Assembly (NCBI RefSeq): GCF_006539185.1
Contig: NZ_BJMN01000026.1
Coordinates: forward strand, 62,001 to 126,000
Source: Streptomyces gardneri
GTDB lineage: Bacteria > Actinomycetota > Actinomycetes > Streptomycetales > Streptomycetaceae
Length of the DNA: 64,000 nucleotides
Direction of reading: 5' to 3'
Part shown: piece by piece, positions 16,615 through 24,007 of the stretch
Position numbering within the stretch: position 1 is the first letter of the stretch
How the letters are laid out: each line of letters starts with the position of its first letter
The notes under the pieces: generated by a model
Told to the model about the DNA's origin: nothing
What the model saw: the letters and a program-made list of their open reading frames with translations, nothing else
Databases searched by the model: none
Program-made: the position numbers and the translations under genes

Positions 16615-17778
16615 ATGGACGCGGGACTCAAGCGCGAACTTGAGCAGAAGGTCCGGGACGGTGAGCGGCTGAGCCGTGAGGACGGCATCGCCCTGTACGA
16701 GTCCGACGACCTCGCCTGGCTCGGCGGGCTGGCCCACGAGGTCCGGACCCGCAAGAACGGCGACGTGGTGCACTTCAACGTCAACCGTCACCTCAACATG
16801 ACGAACGTGTGCACCGCCTCCTGCGCCTACTGCTCCTTCCAGCGCAAGCCGGGTGAGAAGGACGCGTACACCATGCGCATCGAAGAGGCCGTGCGCCTCG
16901 CGAAGGCGATGGAGAACGAGAACCTCACCGAGCTGCACATCGTCAACGGGCTCCACCCCAACCTGCCCTGGCGGTACTACCCGCGCTCGCTCTCCGAGCT
17001 CAAGAAGGCCCTGCCGAACGTCTCCCTCAAGGCCTTCACCGCCACGGAGATCCACCACTTCGAGACGATCTCCGGGATGTCCGCCTCCGACATCCTCGAC
17101 GAGCTGATCGAGGCCGGCCTGGAGTCCCTGACCGGCGGCGGCGCCGAGATCTTCGACTGGGAGGTCCGGCAGCACATCGTGGACCACCGCACCCACTGGG
17201 AGGACTGGTCCCGGATCCACCGCCTCGCGCACGAGAAGGGTCTCAAGACCCCGAGCACGATGCTGTACGGGCACATCGAGGAGCCCCGTCACCGCGTCGA
17301 CCACGTGCTGCGGCTGCGCGAGCTCCAGGACGAGACCGGCGGCTTCCAGGTCTTCATCCCGCTGCGCTACCAGCACGACTTCGTCGACATGCAGGACGGC
17401 AAGGTCCGCAACAAGCTCCAGGCGCGCACGACGATGGCGACCGGCGCCGAGGCCCTGAAGACCTTCGCGGTCTCCCGGCTGCTCTTCGACAACGTCCCGC
17501 ACGTCAAGGTCTTCTGGGTCATGCACGGCGTCCAGACCGCGCAGCTGGCGCTCCAGCACGGCGCCGACGACATGGACGGCTCGGTCGTCGAGTACAAGAT
17601 CACGCACGACGCCGACAACTACGGCACGCCGAACAAGCTGGGCCGCGAGGACCTGCTCGAACTGATCCGTGACGCGGGCTTCCGCCCGGTGGAGCGGAAC
17701 ACGCGGTACGAGATCATCCGCGAGTACCCGGGTCCGGAGGCGGACCGGCGCGAGACGCCGCAGTCGATGCGGTTCTGA
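16615..17778 (+). CDS. mqnE: Aminofutalosine synthase MqnE (radical SAM)
   Basis: 387 residues, the usual length for the family. The radical-SAM cluster motif CTASCAYC places Cys at about 66, 70 and 73. Further family signatures are HIVNGLHPNLPW, FTATEIHHFE, LTGGGAEIFDWEVR, TPSTMLYGHIEE and FVDMQDGK. MqnE joins 3-[(1-carboxyvinyl)oxy]benzoate and SAM-derived adenosyl to give aminofutalosine, the first dedicated carbon-carbon bond in the futalosine menaquinone pathway. The ATG at 16615 follows GGAGG at 10 nt. It is 49 bp downstream of the Lrp gene. A 17-bp hairpin terminator follows. Confidence 0.95.
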   Translation: MDAGLKRELEQKVRDGERLSREDGIALYESDDLAWLGGLAHEVRTRKNGDVVHFNVNRHLNMTNVCTASCAYCSFQRKPGEKDAYTMRIEEAVRLAKAMENENLTELHIVNGLHPNLPWRYYPRSLSELKKALPNVSLKAFTATEIHHFETISGMSASDILDELIEAGLESLTGGGAEIFDWEVRQHIVDHRTHWEDWSRIHRLAHEKGLKTPSTMLYGHIEEPRHRVDHVLRLRELQDETGGFQVFIPLRYQHDFVDMQDGKVRNKLQARTTMATGAEALKTFAVSRLLFDNVPHVKVFWVMHGVQTAQLALQHGADDMDGSVVEYKITHDADNYGTPNKLGREDLLELIRDAGFRPVERNTRYEIIREYPGPEADRRETPQSMRF

Positions 17779-17796
17779 CGTCTGACACGCGTGTGA

Positions 17797-17832
17797 AGGA
17801 AGGGCCGGCGGGATCTCCCGCCGGCCCTTCCT
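17797..17832. terminator. Bidirectional hairpin terminator
   Basis: A perfect 17-bp stem (left arm 17797-17813, right arm 17816-17832, TC centre) lies between the convergent mqnE and GNAT genes. It is very GC-rich and lacks a U-tract, as is usual here. Confidence 0.85.
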
Positions 17833-17875
17833 CGCGTCTCCGGGTTCTCGCCTCCCCGGGTTCTCGCGTCCCCGG

Positions 17876-18409
17876 TCAGTTCAGGGGCAGCAGCATGATG
17901 ATGTCGTCGCGGTCGTCGCCGGGGGCGACCCGGATCGCGTCGGGGACGCGGCCGACCTCCTTGTAGCCGGACCGGGCGTAGAAGGCGTCGACCCCGGTGC
18001 CGCCCCGGCAGGTCAGGCGGATCGCCTCGATCGCCTCGAAGCCCGGGGCGGTACGGGCGGTGCGCTCGACCGCCGCCATGAGGTCGGCTCCGTACCCCTT
18101 GCCCTGGTGGCGGGGGTGGACCATCACCGTGTAGAGCCACACCCAGTGGGTCATCAGCGGGTGGGTGTTGAAGGTGAAGAAGGCTGTGGCGGCGACCTCG
18201 CCGTCCTCGTCGCGGCCGACCAGCAGGCGCGTACCGCCCTCGGTCATGGCGACGAGGTGCTTGAGCAGCGCGGGGCGGATCTCGTCGGGGGTCACGGGGG
18301 GAACGAAGCCGACGGCGCCGCCCGCGTTGGAGACGTCGGCCCAGAGGGAGAGCACGCCGTCGCGCAGGGTCCGGTCGACGGCCGGGTCCACCTCGAACGT
18401 AAGGGTCAT
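17876..18409 (-). CDS. GNAT-family N-acetyltransferase
   Basis: 177 residues. A single GNAT domain is shown by the beta4/beta5 region WLYTVMVHPRHQGKGYGADLMAAVE, containing the acetyl-CoA pyrophosphate loop (Q/RxxGxG/A, here HQGKGYG). AIRLTCRGGTGVDAFYARSGYKEVGR follows and provides the C-terminal Tyr. The family acetylates primary amines of small molecules or proteins; no substrate is implied by context. It is convergent with mqnE and divergent from the small membrane protein at 18566. The ATG at 18409 opens a conventional N-terminus. Confidence 0.88.
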   Translation of the reverse strand: MTLTFEVDPAVDRTLRDGVLSLWADVSNAGGAVGFVPPVTPDEIRPALLKHLVAMTEGGTRLLVGRDEDGEVAATAFFTFNTHPLMTHWVWLYTVMVHPRHQGKGYGADLMAAVERTARTAPGFEAIEAIRLTCRGGTGVDAFYARSGYKEVGRVPDAIRVAPGDDRDDIIMLLPLN

Positions 18410-18565
18410 GTGGTGAGCTTAGCCCTTACGGACAGGCGGGCTCAAGAGATGTCGGCCCCGCCCCCTCCAACCCCCCGCGCCGGTGATCACCAGTCTCCGT
18501 GCTTCACTGGAGGCGCGCTCGTCCCGTATGGGAACTTTTCGGAACGGAAGAGTGGACTGACTGAC

Positions 18566-18832
18566 ATGCTCCGCTACTCGCTGATGCGGCTCGGCATCTT
18601 CGCCGGGTGCTTCTTCGCCCTGTGGGGTCTCGTCTACGTCGGCGTGCTGCCGCGCGGCCTGGGCGACTCGAACCTGCTCTGGGTCCTCATCCTCGCCATC
18701 GTGGTCTCCGCCCCGCTCAGCTTCGTCCTCCTGCGCAAGGTGCGGGACGAGGCGAGCGCCGAGGTCGTGGCGAAGGTCGACCGCGCGAAGGACAAGCTGG
18801 CCTCGAACCGGTCCCAGGAGGACGCGCTCTAG
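18566..18832 (+). CDS. DUF4229-type small membrane protein
   Basis: 88 residues: two transmembrane helices (MRLGIFAGCFFALWGLVYVGV and LLWVLILAIVVSAPLSFVLL, with a Gly/Asp loop between) and a charged C-terminal helix containing VRDEASAEVVAKVDRAKDKL. This matches the DUF4229 pattern common in Streptomyces near menaquinone genes. Function is unknown. A terminator hairpin follows at 18869-18907. There is no obvious operon partner. Confidence 0.75.
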   Translation: MLRYSLMRLGIFAGCFFALWGLVYVGVLPRGLGDSNLLWVLILAIVVSAPLSFVLLRKVRDEASAEVVAKVDRAKDKLASNRSQEDAL

Positions 18833-18868
18833 GGCCGTAAAGGCTGCGTAAGCTTCCTCACAGACGTC

Positions 18869-18907
18869 CACCCCAGGTAGGGCCTTCCAAGGCTCCAGCC
18901 TGGGGTG
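18869..18907. terminator. Hairpin terminator after the small membrane protein
   Basis: Outer arms CACCCCAGG (18869-18877) and CCTGGGGTG (18899-18907) are perfect complements, with an inner GCCTT/AAGGC helix in the loop. A short T-rich patch follows. Confidence 0.7.
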
Positions 18908-18956
18908 TTCTGCGTTTCGGAGGCGGAACGGCGCTCTCGCGCCCCAAAGAATGGCT

Positions 18957-18986
18957 TTGAGGATCTCAAAGTTCAAGTGTTAACGT
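18957..18986 (+). promoter_or_regulatory. Sigma-70-like promoter for the leader-peptide/symporter transcript
   Basis: TTGAGG (18957-18962), an 18-bp spacer and TAACGT (18981-18986). The ATG of the leader peptide begins 7 nt after the -10 hexamer, so the transcript would start at or next to that ATG and be leaderless. Confidence 0.55.
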
Positions 18987-18993
18987 GTTCGAC

Positions 18994-19101
18994 ATGACGA
19001 CAGCAGTGCGCCCCTCTCATGCCGCGAGCACCCCGCTCGTGGCGCGCCTGCACGTCGATCTGTGCCGCTGTATGTCCGCGGTCTGTTGCCGCGAGCTCTG
19101 A
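18994..19101 (+). CDS. Cysteine-rich putative leader peptide (35 aa)
   Basis: A 35-residue ORF ending LHVDLCRC...CC-R-E-L, with Cys at positions 24, 26, 31 and 32. The HVDL-x-R core followed by Cys near the C-terminus is the pattern of the small actinobacterial putative leader peptides found ahead of sulfur-metabolism and transport genes. It probably starts leaderless from the promoter at 18957-18986. Between its stop and the symporter start (19190) are two small hairpins: CGCGT-GAAA-ACGCG at 19122-19135 and CGTAT/ATACG at 19156-19171. Translation through the Cys codons could therefore gate the downstream gene according to Cys-tRNA supply. The peptide is seen in the sequence; the regulatory role is inference. 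Confidence 0.7.
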   Translation: MTTAVRPSHAASTPLVARLHVDLCRCMSAVCCREL

Positions 19102-19121
19102 CCCGGCATCATGCAGCGGCC

Positions 19122-19171
19122 CGCGTGAAAACGCGTGTGTGCCGCACCCCCGTCCCGTATTTCCCGATACG
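19122..19171 (+). promoter_or_regulatory. Possible attenuator hairpins between leader peptide and symporter
   Basis: Two stems follow the leader-peptide stop: CGCGT with a GAAA loop and ACGCG (19122-19135), then CGTAT with a 6-nt loop and ATACG (19156-19171). The second lies 18 nt before the symporter start and 7 nt before its ribosome-binding GGAG. They are short, so their importance is uncertain. Confidence 0.35.
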
Positions 19172-19189
19172 CACCTGTGGAGTGTGTCT

Positions 19190-20536
19190 GTGTCCGCGTC
19201 CGCGACCGCACCCGAGCAGAAGTCCCCGGCTTCCTCACGCATACCGAAGGTCCCCTTCTGGGCCCAGATCATCGCCGGCCTCGTCCTCGGCGCCCTGCTC
19301 GGCTGGATCGCCCGCAGCCAGGACGTCTCCTGGCTGAAGGAGACCCTCGGCCAGGTCGGCGACATCTTCGTCCAGCTGCTCAAGCTGGCCGTCGCCCCGC
19401 TCGTCTTCTTCGCGATCCTGGTGTCGATCACCAACCTGCGGAAGGTGAACAACGCCGCCAGGCTCGCCACCCGCACCCTGCTCTGGTTCATGATCACCTC
19501 GCTGATCGCGGTCGCCATCGGCCTCGCGATCGGCCTGATCACCAACCCGGGCTCCGGCACCGGCCTCACCCCGCAGGACGGCAAGCTGCCGAAGCGCGAG
19601 GGCTCCTGGATCGACTTCCTCACCGGCATCATCCCGACGGACGTCATCACGCCCTTCACCGAGCTGAACGTCCTCCAGATCGTCTTCATGGCCGCCGTCG
19701 CCGGCATCGCCGCCCTCAAGCTCGGCGACCGCGCCAAGCCGATCCTCACGCTCTCCGAGTCGATCCTGGAGCTCCTCCAGAAGGCGCTGTGGTGGGTCAT
19801 CCGCCTCGCCCCGCTCGGCACCGTCGGCCTCATCGGCTTCGCCATCGCCGACTACGGCTGGGACCTGATCGGCAAGTACGCGACCTTCACCGCCGACGTC
19901 TACATCGGCTGCGCCCTGGTCCTCTTCGTCGTCTACCCGCTGCTGCTCGCGACGGTCGCCAAGGTCAACCCGATCCAGTTCTTCAAGGGCGCCTGGCCCG
20001 CGATCCAGCTGGCCTTCGTCTCCCGCTCCTCGGTCGGCACCATGCCGGTCACCCAGCGGGTCACCGAGCGCCTCGGCGTCCCGAAGGAGTACGCCTCCTT
20101 CGCCGTCCCGTTCGGCGCCACGACCAAGATGGACGGCTGCGCCGCGATCTACCCGGCGCTCGCCGCGATCTTCATCGCGCAGATCTTCGACGTGCAGCTC
20201 GGCATCGGCGACTACCTGCTGATCGCCTTCGTCTCGGTCATCGGCTCGGCGGCCACCGCCGGCCTGACGGGCGCCACGGTCATGCTGACCCTGACCCTCT
20301 CCACCCTGGGCCTCCCCCTGGAGGGCGTCGGCCTGCTCATGGCGATCGACCCGATCCTCGACATGATCCGCACGGCCACGAACGTCGCCGGGCAGGCGCT
20401 GGTCCCGGTCATCGTCTCCGCCCGCGAGAAGATCCTCGACCACACGGCGTACGCGAACGCCTCCTCGTCCCCGATCGACGAGCTGGTCGCGGTCGGCGGG
20501 ACCGACGAGAAGGTCGCGGTCACGGCCGCCGCCTGA
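19190..20536 (+). CDS. DAACS-family dicarboxylate/amino-acid:cation symporter, possibly cystine
   Basis: 448 residues with the GltPh/TcyP fold. Hairpin-1 motif is SRSSVGTMPVT; helix 7 carries TTKMDGCAAIYPA (NMDGT position) and helix 8 IDPILDMIRTATNVAGQ. Aligned by eye to GltPh, the substrate residues D394, R397, T398 and N401 are kept, but the cation-site Asp405 is Gln and the Asn of NMDGT is Lys, so coupling or substrate may differ from aspartate transporters. The GCA-x-IYPA run resembles TcyP-type cystine importers. GTG 19190 is preferred because GGAG lies 7 nt upstream; GTG 19184 is an alternative. The upstream cysteine-rich leader peptide favours a sulfur amino-acid substrate (inference). 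Confidence 0.82.
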   Translation: MSASATAPEQKSPASSRIPKVPFWAQIIAGLVLGALLGWIARSQDVSWLKETLGQVGDIFVQLLKLAVAPLVFFAILVSITNLRKVNNAARLATRTLLWFMITSLIAVAIGLAIGLITNPGSGTGLTPQDGKLPKREGSWIDFLTGIIPTDVITPFTELNVLQIVFMAAVAGIAALKLGDRAKPILTLSESILELLQKALWWVIRLAPLGTVGLIGFAIADYGWDLIGKYATFTADVYIGCALVLFVVYPLLLATVAKVNPIQFFKGAWPAIQLAFVSRSSVGTMPVTQRVTERLGVPKEYASFAVPFGATTKMDGCAAIYPALAAIFIAQIFDVQLGIGDYLLIAFVSVIGSAATAGLTGATVMLTLTLSTLGLPLEGVGLLMAIDPILDMIRTATNVAGQALVPVIVSAREKILDHTAYANASSSPIDELVAVGGTDEKVAVTAAA

Positions 20537-20572
20537 CCCGGCCGGTCGTCCCGTACGGCCTGTCCTGAACGC

Positions 20573-20611
20573 CTACGTGCCCCCTGCCCCGTCCGGGCGG
20601 GGGGCACGTAG
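20573..20611. terminator. Hairpin terminator after the symporter
   Basis: A perfect 12-bp stem, CTACGTGCCCCC at 20573-20584 and GGGGGCACGTAG at 20600-20611, with a GC-rich 15-nt loop. Confidence 0.8.
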
Positions 20612-20657
20612 TCTTCTGCGGGGCAGCCGGCTGATCTTGGAAACAGGGGTGGGTGCC

Positions 20658-21296
20658 ATGGAACACGCGGTGAAGGCGCGGCGGTTGCCGCGGGTCGTGC
20701 GGGAGCGGCAGATGGTGGACGCGGCCGTGCGGTGCTTCGCCCGGCACGGGTACCGGGCGGCGTCCATGGACGAGATCGCCGAGCTCGCGGGGGTGTCGAA
20801 GCCGCTCGTGTATCTGTATCTGGGCTCCAAGGAGGAGCTGTTCACCGCCTGCATCCGGCGTGAGGCGGGCGCGCTGCTCGGGGCCGTGGCCGCCGGGGCC
20901 GAGGGGGCGGGGCTGCCGCCCGACGAGCGGCTCTGGGCGGGGCTGCTCGCCTTCTTCACGTACGCCGCCGAGCACCCGGACTCATGGATGGTGCTGAGCC
21001 TGCGGGCACGGACGCAGGGGGAGCCGTTCGCCGGGGAGCTGGCCCGGCTGCGGGACGAGATCGTGGGCTTCGTCGCGGGGCTGATCGGGGAGGCCGCGAG
21101 GGAGGCGGACGGGGTCGTCACCGGCCGGGACGTGAACGCGCTCGCGCAGGCGCTGGCGGGGGCCGCGGAGTCCCTGGCCACATGGGCGAACGAGACCCCG
21201 GGGGTGACGGCGAAGGAGGCCGCCGCGACGCTGATGAACTTCGCGTGGGCCGGGCTCGGGAACCTCATGAAAAGCGAGCGCTGGTCTCCCCGTTGA
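20658..21296 (+). CDS. TetR/AcrR-family regulator, likely of the adjacent fatty-acyl-CoA ligase
   Basis: 212 residues. The HTH is conventional: RQMVDAAVRCFARHGYRAAS, then MDEIAELAGVSKPLVYLYLG. The ligand domain is helical with an ALAQALAGAAESLATWANE segment. The ATG at 20658 follows GGGGTGGGTG. It is 99 bp upstream of the long-chain acyl-CoA ligase on the same strand, and the gap holds an 18-bp inverted repeat (21298-21315). A fatty-acid-responsive repressor of that ligase is the natural inference. It could also be considered for the TCTGACG-box regulon, but the IR beside it is different. Confidence 0.88.
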   Translation: MEHAVKARRLPRVVRERQMVDAAVRCFARHGYRAASMDEIAELAGVSKPLVYLYLGSKEELFTACIRREAGALLGAVAAGAEGAGLPPDERLWAGLLAFFTYAAEHPDSWMVLSLRARTQGEPFAGELARLRDEIVGFVAGLIGEAAREADGVVTGRDVNALAQALAGAAESLATWANETPGVTAKEAAATLMNFAWAGLGNLMKSERWSPR

Positions 21297-21297
21297 G

Positions 21298-21315
21298 CCT
21301 TACCGCGCAGTAAGG
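21298..21315. promoter_or_regulatory. Candidate TetR operator upstream of the acyl-CoA ligase
   Basis: CCTTAC, a 6-bp spacer (cgcgca) and GTAAGG form a perfect 6-bp-arm repeat two bases after the TetR stop and ~80 bp before the ligase start. A TTACCGG half-like sequence follows. Position suggests control of the ligase by the upstream TetR. Confidence 0.5.
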
Positions 21316-21395
21316 TTACCGGCTAGTCAAAGGATCACAGGGCTCAACGTACCGACGCACGACCTCAGTTCATCGCGCAGACCGAGGAGCCGCAC

Positions 21396-23288
21396 GTGTC
21401 CGTCGTCACCGTCGCATCCGAGATCGAGCCGGTCGAGCCGCGGAAGGTCCTGGTGGACGGGCGGGTGCGGGAGGTCTCCGTCCCCGCGCTCGTCCCCCGC
21501 GTGGCCCGCGGCTCCCTCGCCGACCTGCCGTACGACAACGCCCGCCAGGATCCCGAGGCCCCCCTCTTCTCCCGGAAGGACGCGGACGGGCAGTGGTACG
21601 ACGTCAGCGCCGCCCGCTTCGCCGCCGACGTGCACGCCGTCGCCAAGGGGCTCATCGCCCACGGCCTGCGCCCCGGCGACCGGCTCGCCCTCATGGCCCG
21701 CACCACCTACGAGTGGACCCTGATCGACTTCGCCGCCTGGGCCGCCGGACTCGTCACCGTCCCCGTCTACCCCACGTCGTCCGCCTTCCAGACCCGCTGG
21801 ATCCTCCAGGACTCCGGCGCCGCCGCCTGCGTCGTCGAGGACCCCGAGCAGGCCCGGCTCGTCTCCGCCGAGCGGCGGCAGCTCCCCGGCCTGGCCCACC
21901 TCTGGGCCCTCGACACCGGCGCCGTCGACCTGCTCCGCAGGGCCGGCGCCCGGGTCGCCGACGAGGCGGTCACCGCCCGGCGCGGACTCCTCACGCCCGA
22001 GACCCTCGCCACCCTCGTCTACACCTCCGGCACCACCGGCCGCCCGAAGGGCTGCGCCCTCACCCACTCCAACTTCTTCGCCGAGGTCGACAACGCCGTC
22101 CGGCTCCTCCACCCCGTCTTCGTCTCGGAGAGCAAGGAGCCCGCCGCCACCCTCCTCTTCCTGCCCCTCTCGCACGTCTTCGGCCGGATGGTCTCCGTCG
22201 GCTGCGTGCGGGCCCGGGTCCGCGTCGGCCACGCCCCCTCCGTCGAGGGCGACGAACTCCTCACCGACCTCGCCTCCTTCCGGCCCACCTTCCTCCTCGC
22301 CATCCCGTACGTCATGGAGAAGGTCTTCAACACCGCCCGCGCCACCGCCGAACGCGGAGGCAAGAGCGCCGCCTTCGACCGCGCCGCGGTCATCGCCCGC
22401 AAGTACGGCGGGAGTTCCGCGCCCTCGCTGGTGCTGCGGGCCGCGCGGGCGCTGTACGACCCGCTCGTCTACCGGCGGATCCGCACCGCGCTCGGCGGCC
22501 GGGTGAAGTACGTGATCTGCGGCGGCTCCGCGCTCGGAGCCCCGCTCGCCGAGTTCTTCGCGGGCGCGGGTGTCGCGGTCTTCGAGGGGTACGGCCTGAC
22601 GGAGACCACGGCCGCCTCGACGGTCACCCCGCCGCGGCGGCCCCGCACCGGCACCGTCGGCTGGCCCCTGCCGGGCACGGCCGTCCGGATCGCCGACGAC
22701 GGCGAGGTCTGGCTCAGGGGCGCCCACGTCTTCGCCGGGTACTGGGACGCCCAGCGCGGGGCGGCCGTGCCGTACACCGACGACGGCTGGTTCCCCACCG
22801 GCGACCTGGGCTCGCTCGACGAGGACGGCTATCTGCGGATCACCGGCCGCAAGAAGGACATCCTCATCACCTCGGCCGGCAAGAACGTGGCCCCCGCCCC
22901 GCTGGAGGACTGGCTGCGCGCCCACCCGCTGGTCTCCCAGTGCATGGTCGTGGGCGACGACCGCCCCTACGTCACGGCCCTGATCACCCTCGACCACGAG
23001 GGCCTCACGCACTGGCGGCGGATGCGGCACAAGGACCATCTGGCGCTCTGGGAGCTGACCCGGGACGAGGAGCTCCTCGGCGCGGTCCAGCGGGCGGTGG
23101 ACGACGCCAACCGGCTGGTCTCGCGGGCGGAGTCGATCCGCGGCTTCCGGCTCCTGACGACCGAGTTCTCCGAGCGCTCGGGCCATCTGACCCCGTCGCT
23201 GAAGCTCAAACGGCGGGCCGTGCTGCGGGACTTCGCGCGCGAGATCGACGAGATGTACGGACCGGACGGGGCGGGGGGCGCCCTCTAG
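21396..23288 (+). CDS. Long-chain fatty-acid-CoA ligase (FadD15-like AMP-dependent synthetase)
   Basis: 630 residues, the size of long-chain acyl-CoA synthetases. Motifs in order: LVYTSGTTGRPKGCALTH (P-loop, A3), FLPLSHVFGRMV, GGSALGAPLAEFF, FEGYGLTETTAASTV (A5), DDGWFPTGDLGSLDEDGYL (A7), GRKKDILITSAGKNVAPAPLE (A8 hinge), and a C-terminal Lys in SLKLKRRAV. It activates fatty acids with ATP and CoA. The GTG at 21396 gives the standard N-terminus. It probably depends on the TetR upstream. A terminator shared with the convergent PNPOx gene follows. Confidence 0.9.
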   Translation: MSVVTVASEIEPVEPRKVLVDGRVREVSVPALVPRVARGSLADLPYDNARQDPEAPLFSRKDADGQWYDVSAARFAADVHAVAKGLIAHGLRPGDRLALMARTTYEWTLIDFAAWAAGLVTVPVYPTSSAFQTRWILQDSGAAACVVEDPEQARLVSAERRQLPGLAHLWALDTGAVDLLRRAGARVADEAVTARRGLLTPETLATLVYTSGTTGRPKGCALTHSNFFAEVDNAVRLLHPVFVSESKEPAATLLFLPLSHVFGRMVSVGCVRARVRVGHAPSVEGDELLTDLASFRPTFLLAIPYVMEKVFNTARATAERGGKSAAFDRAAVIARKYGGSSAPSLVLRAARALYDPLVYRRIRTALGGRVKYVICGGSALGAPLAEFFAGAGVAVFEGYGLTETTAASTVTPPRRPRTGTVGWPLPGTAVRIADDGEVWLRGAHVFAGYWDAQRGAAVPYTDDGWFPTGDLGSLDEDGYLRITGRKKDILITSAGKNVAPAPLEDWLRAHPLVSQCMVVGDDRPYVTALITLDHEGLTHWRRMRHKDHLALWELTRDEELLGAVQRAVDDANRLVSRAESIRGFRLLTTEFSERSGHLTPSLKLKRRAVLRDFAREIDEMYGPDGAGGAL

Positions 23289-23326
23289 GGGGTGCCTTGC
23301 CGGTCAGGCCGGCCTCGCGGCGCCCC
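23289..23326. terminator. Bidirectional terminator
   Basis: Outer arms GGGGTGCC (23289-23296) and GGCGCCCC (23319-23326, one G-U pair) enclose an inner GCCGG/CCGGC hairpin (23299-23313), between the convergent ligase and PNPOx genes. Confidence 0.6.
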
Positions 23327-23344
23327 TTCCATGGTGCGCCGCCG

Positions 23345-24007
23345 TCACGGCCAGAGCAGCTCGCGGAGCCAGCCGGTGCCGGTCGCGGGGTCGCGGCGGT
23401 AGCGGAGGCGGAGGTGGCGGCGGCGGGCGTCGCCCTGGAAGAACTCGACCTCGGCCGGCTCGACCACGTAGAGGGTCCAGGTGGGGGAGGGGGCGTCCGG
23501 TTCCGTCTCGGCGCGGTGCCAGGCCGCCTCGCTCGCCTGAGCCAGGGTCTCGGGGGAGTCCAGGATCTCGCTCTGCCGGCCGACGAGCGCCGAGGCGAGG
23601 GCGCCGGTGGTGCGGGCGTGGAGGTCCTCGTACGCCTCCTCGGGGGTGCCGGTGGTGACGTGGCCCCGGATCCGGACCTGGCGGCCCTGGGCCGGCCAGT
23701 AGAAGCCGAGCGCGGCCTCGGGGCGGGCGGCGAGCTGGCGGCCCTTGGCGCTGGTGGCGTGCGAGGCGAAGTGCCAGCCGCGCTCGTCGGCGCCGTGCAG
23801 CATCACCGTTCGGACGTCGGGCCTGCCGTCCTCGTCCGCGGTGGCCAGGGAGAGGGTGTGCGGCTCGGTCTGGCCGGCCGCGACCGCGGCCGTGAACCAG
23901 TCGTGGAAGAGAGCGAGGGGCTCGGGCGGGGCGCCCGCCGGGTCGAAGGAGGGGAGCTCGGTGTCCCAGACCCGCAGCGAGCGGAGGGCGTGGTGGAAGT
24001 CGGTCAT
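23345..24007 (-). CDS. Pyridoxamine-5'-phosphate-oxidase-like flavoprotein
   Basis: 220 residues with the PNPOx split-barrel layout: EPHTLSLATADEDGRPDVRTVMLHG near residue 50 and GWHFASHATSAKGRQL (FMN phosphate-binding positions). ALGFYWPAQGRQVRIRGHV follows, with a C-terminal dimerisation region ending FFQGDARRRHLRLRYRRD that includes the R-x-R tail typical of PdxH-like proteins. True PdxH oxidises pyridoxine phosphate to PLP. Because the gene is ATGA-coupled to a flavin monooxygenase, a different FMN- or F420-linked redox role is also possible. Confidence 0.8.
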   Translation of the reverse strand: MTDFHHALRSLRVWDTELPSFDPAGAPPEPLALFHDWFTAAVAAGQTEPHTLSLATADEDGRPDVRTVMLHGADERGWHFASHATSAKGRQLAARPEAALGFYWPAQGRQVRIRGHVTTGTPEEAYEDLHARTTGALASALVGRQSEILDSPETLAQASEAAWHRAETEPDAPSPTWTLYVVEPAEVEFFQGDARRRHLRLRYRRDPATGTGWLRELLWP

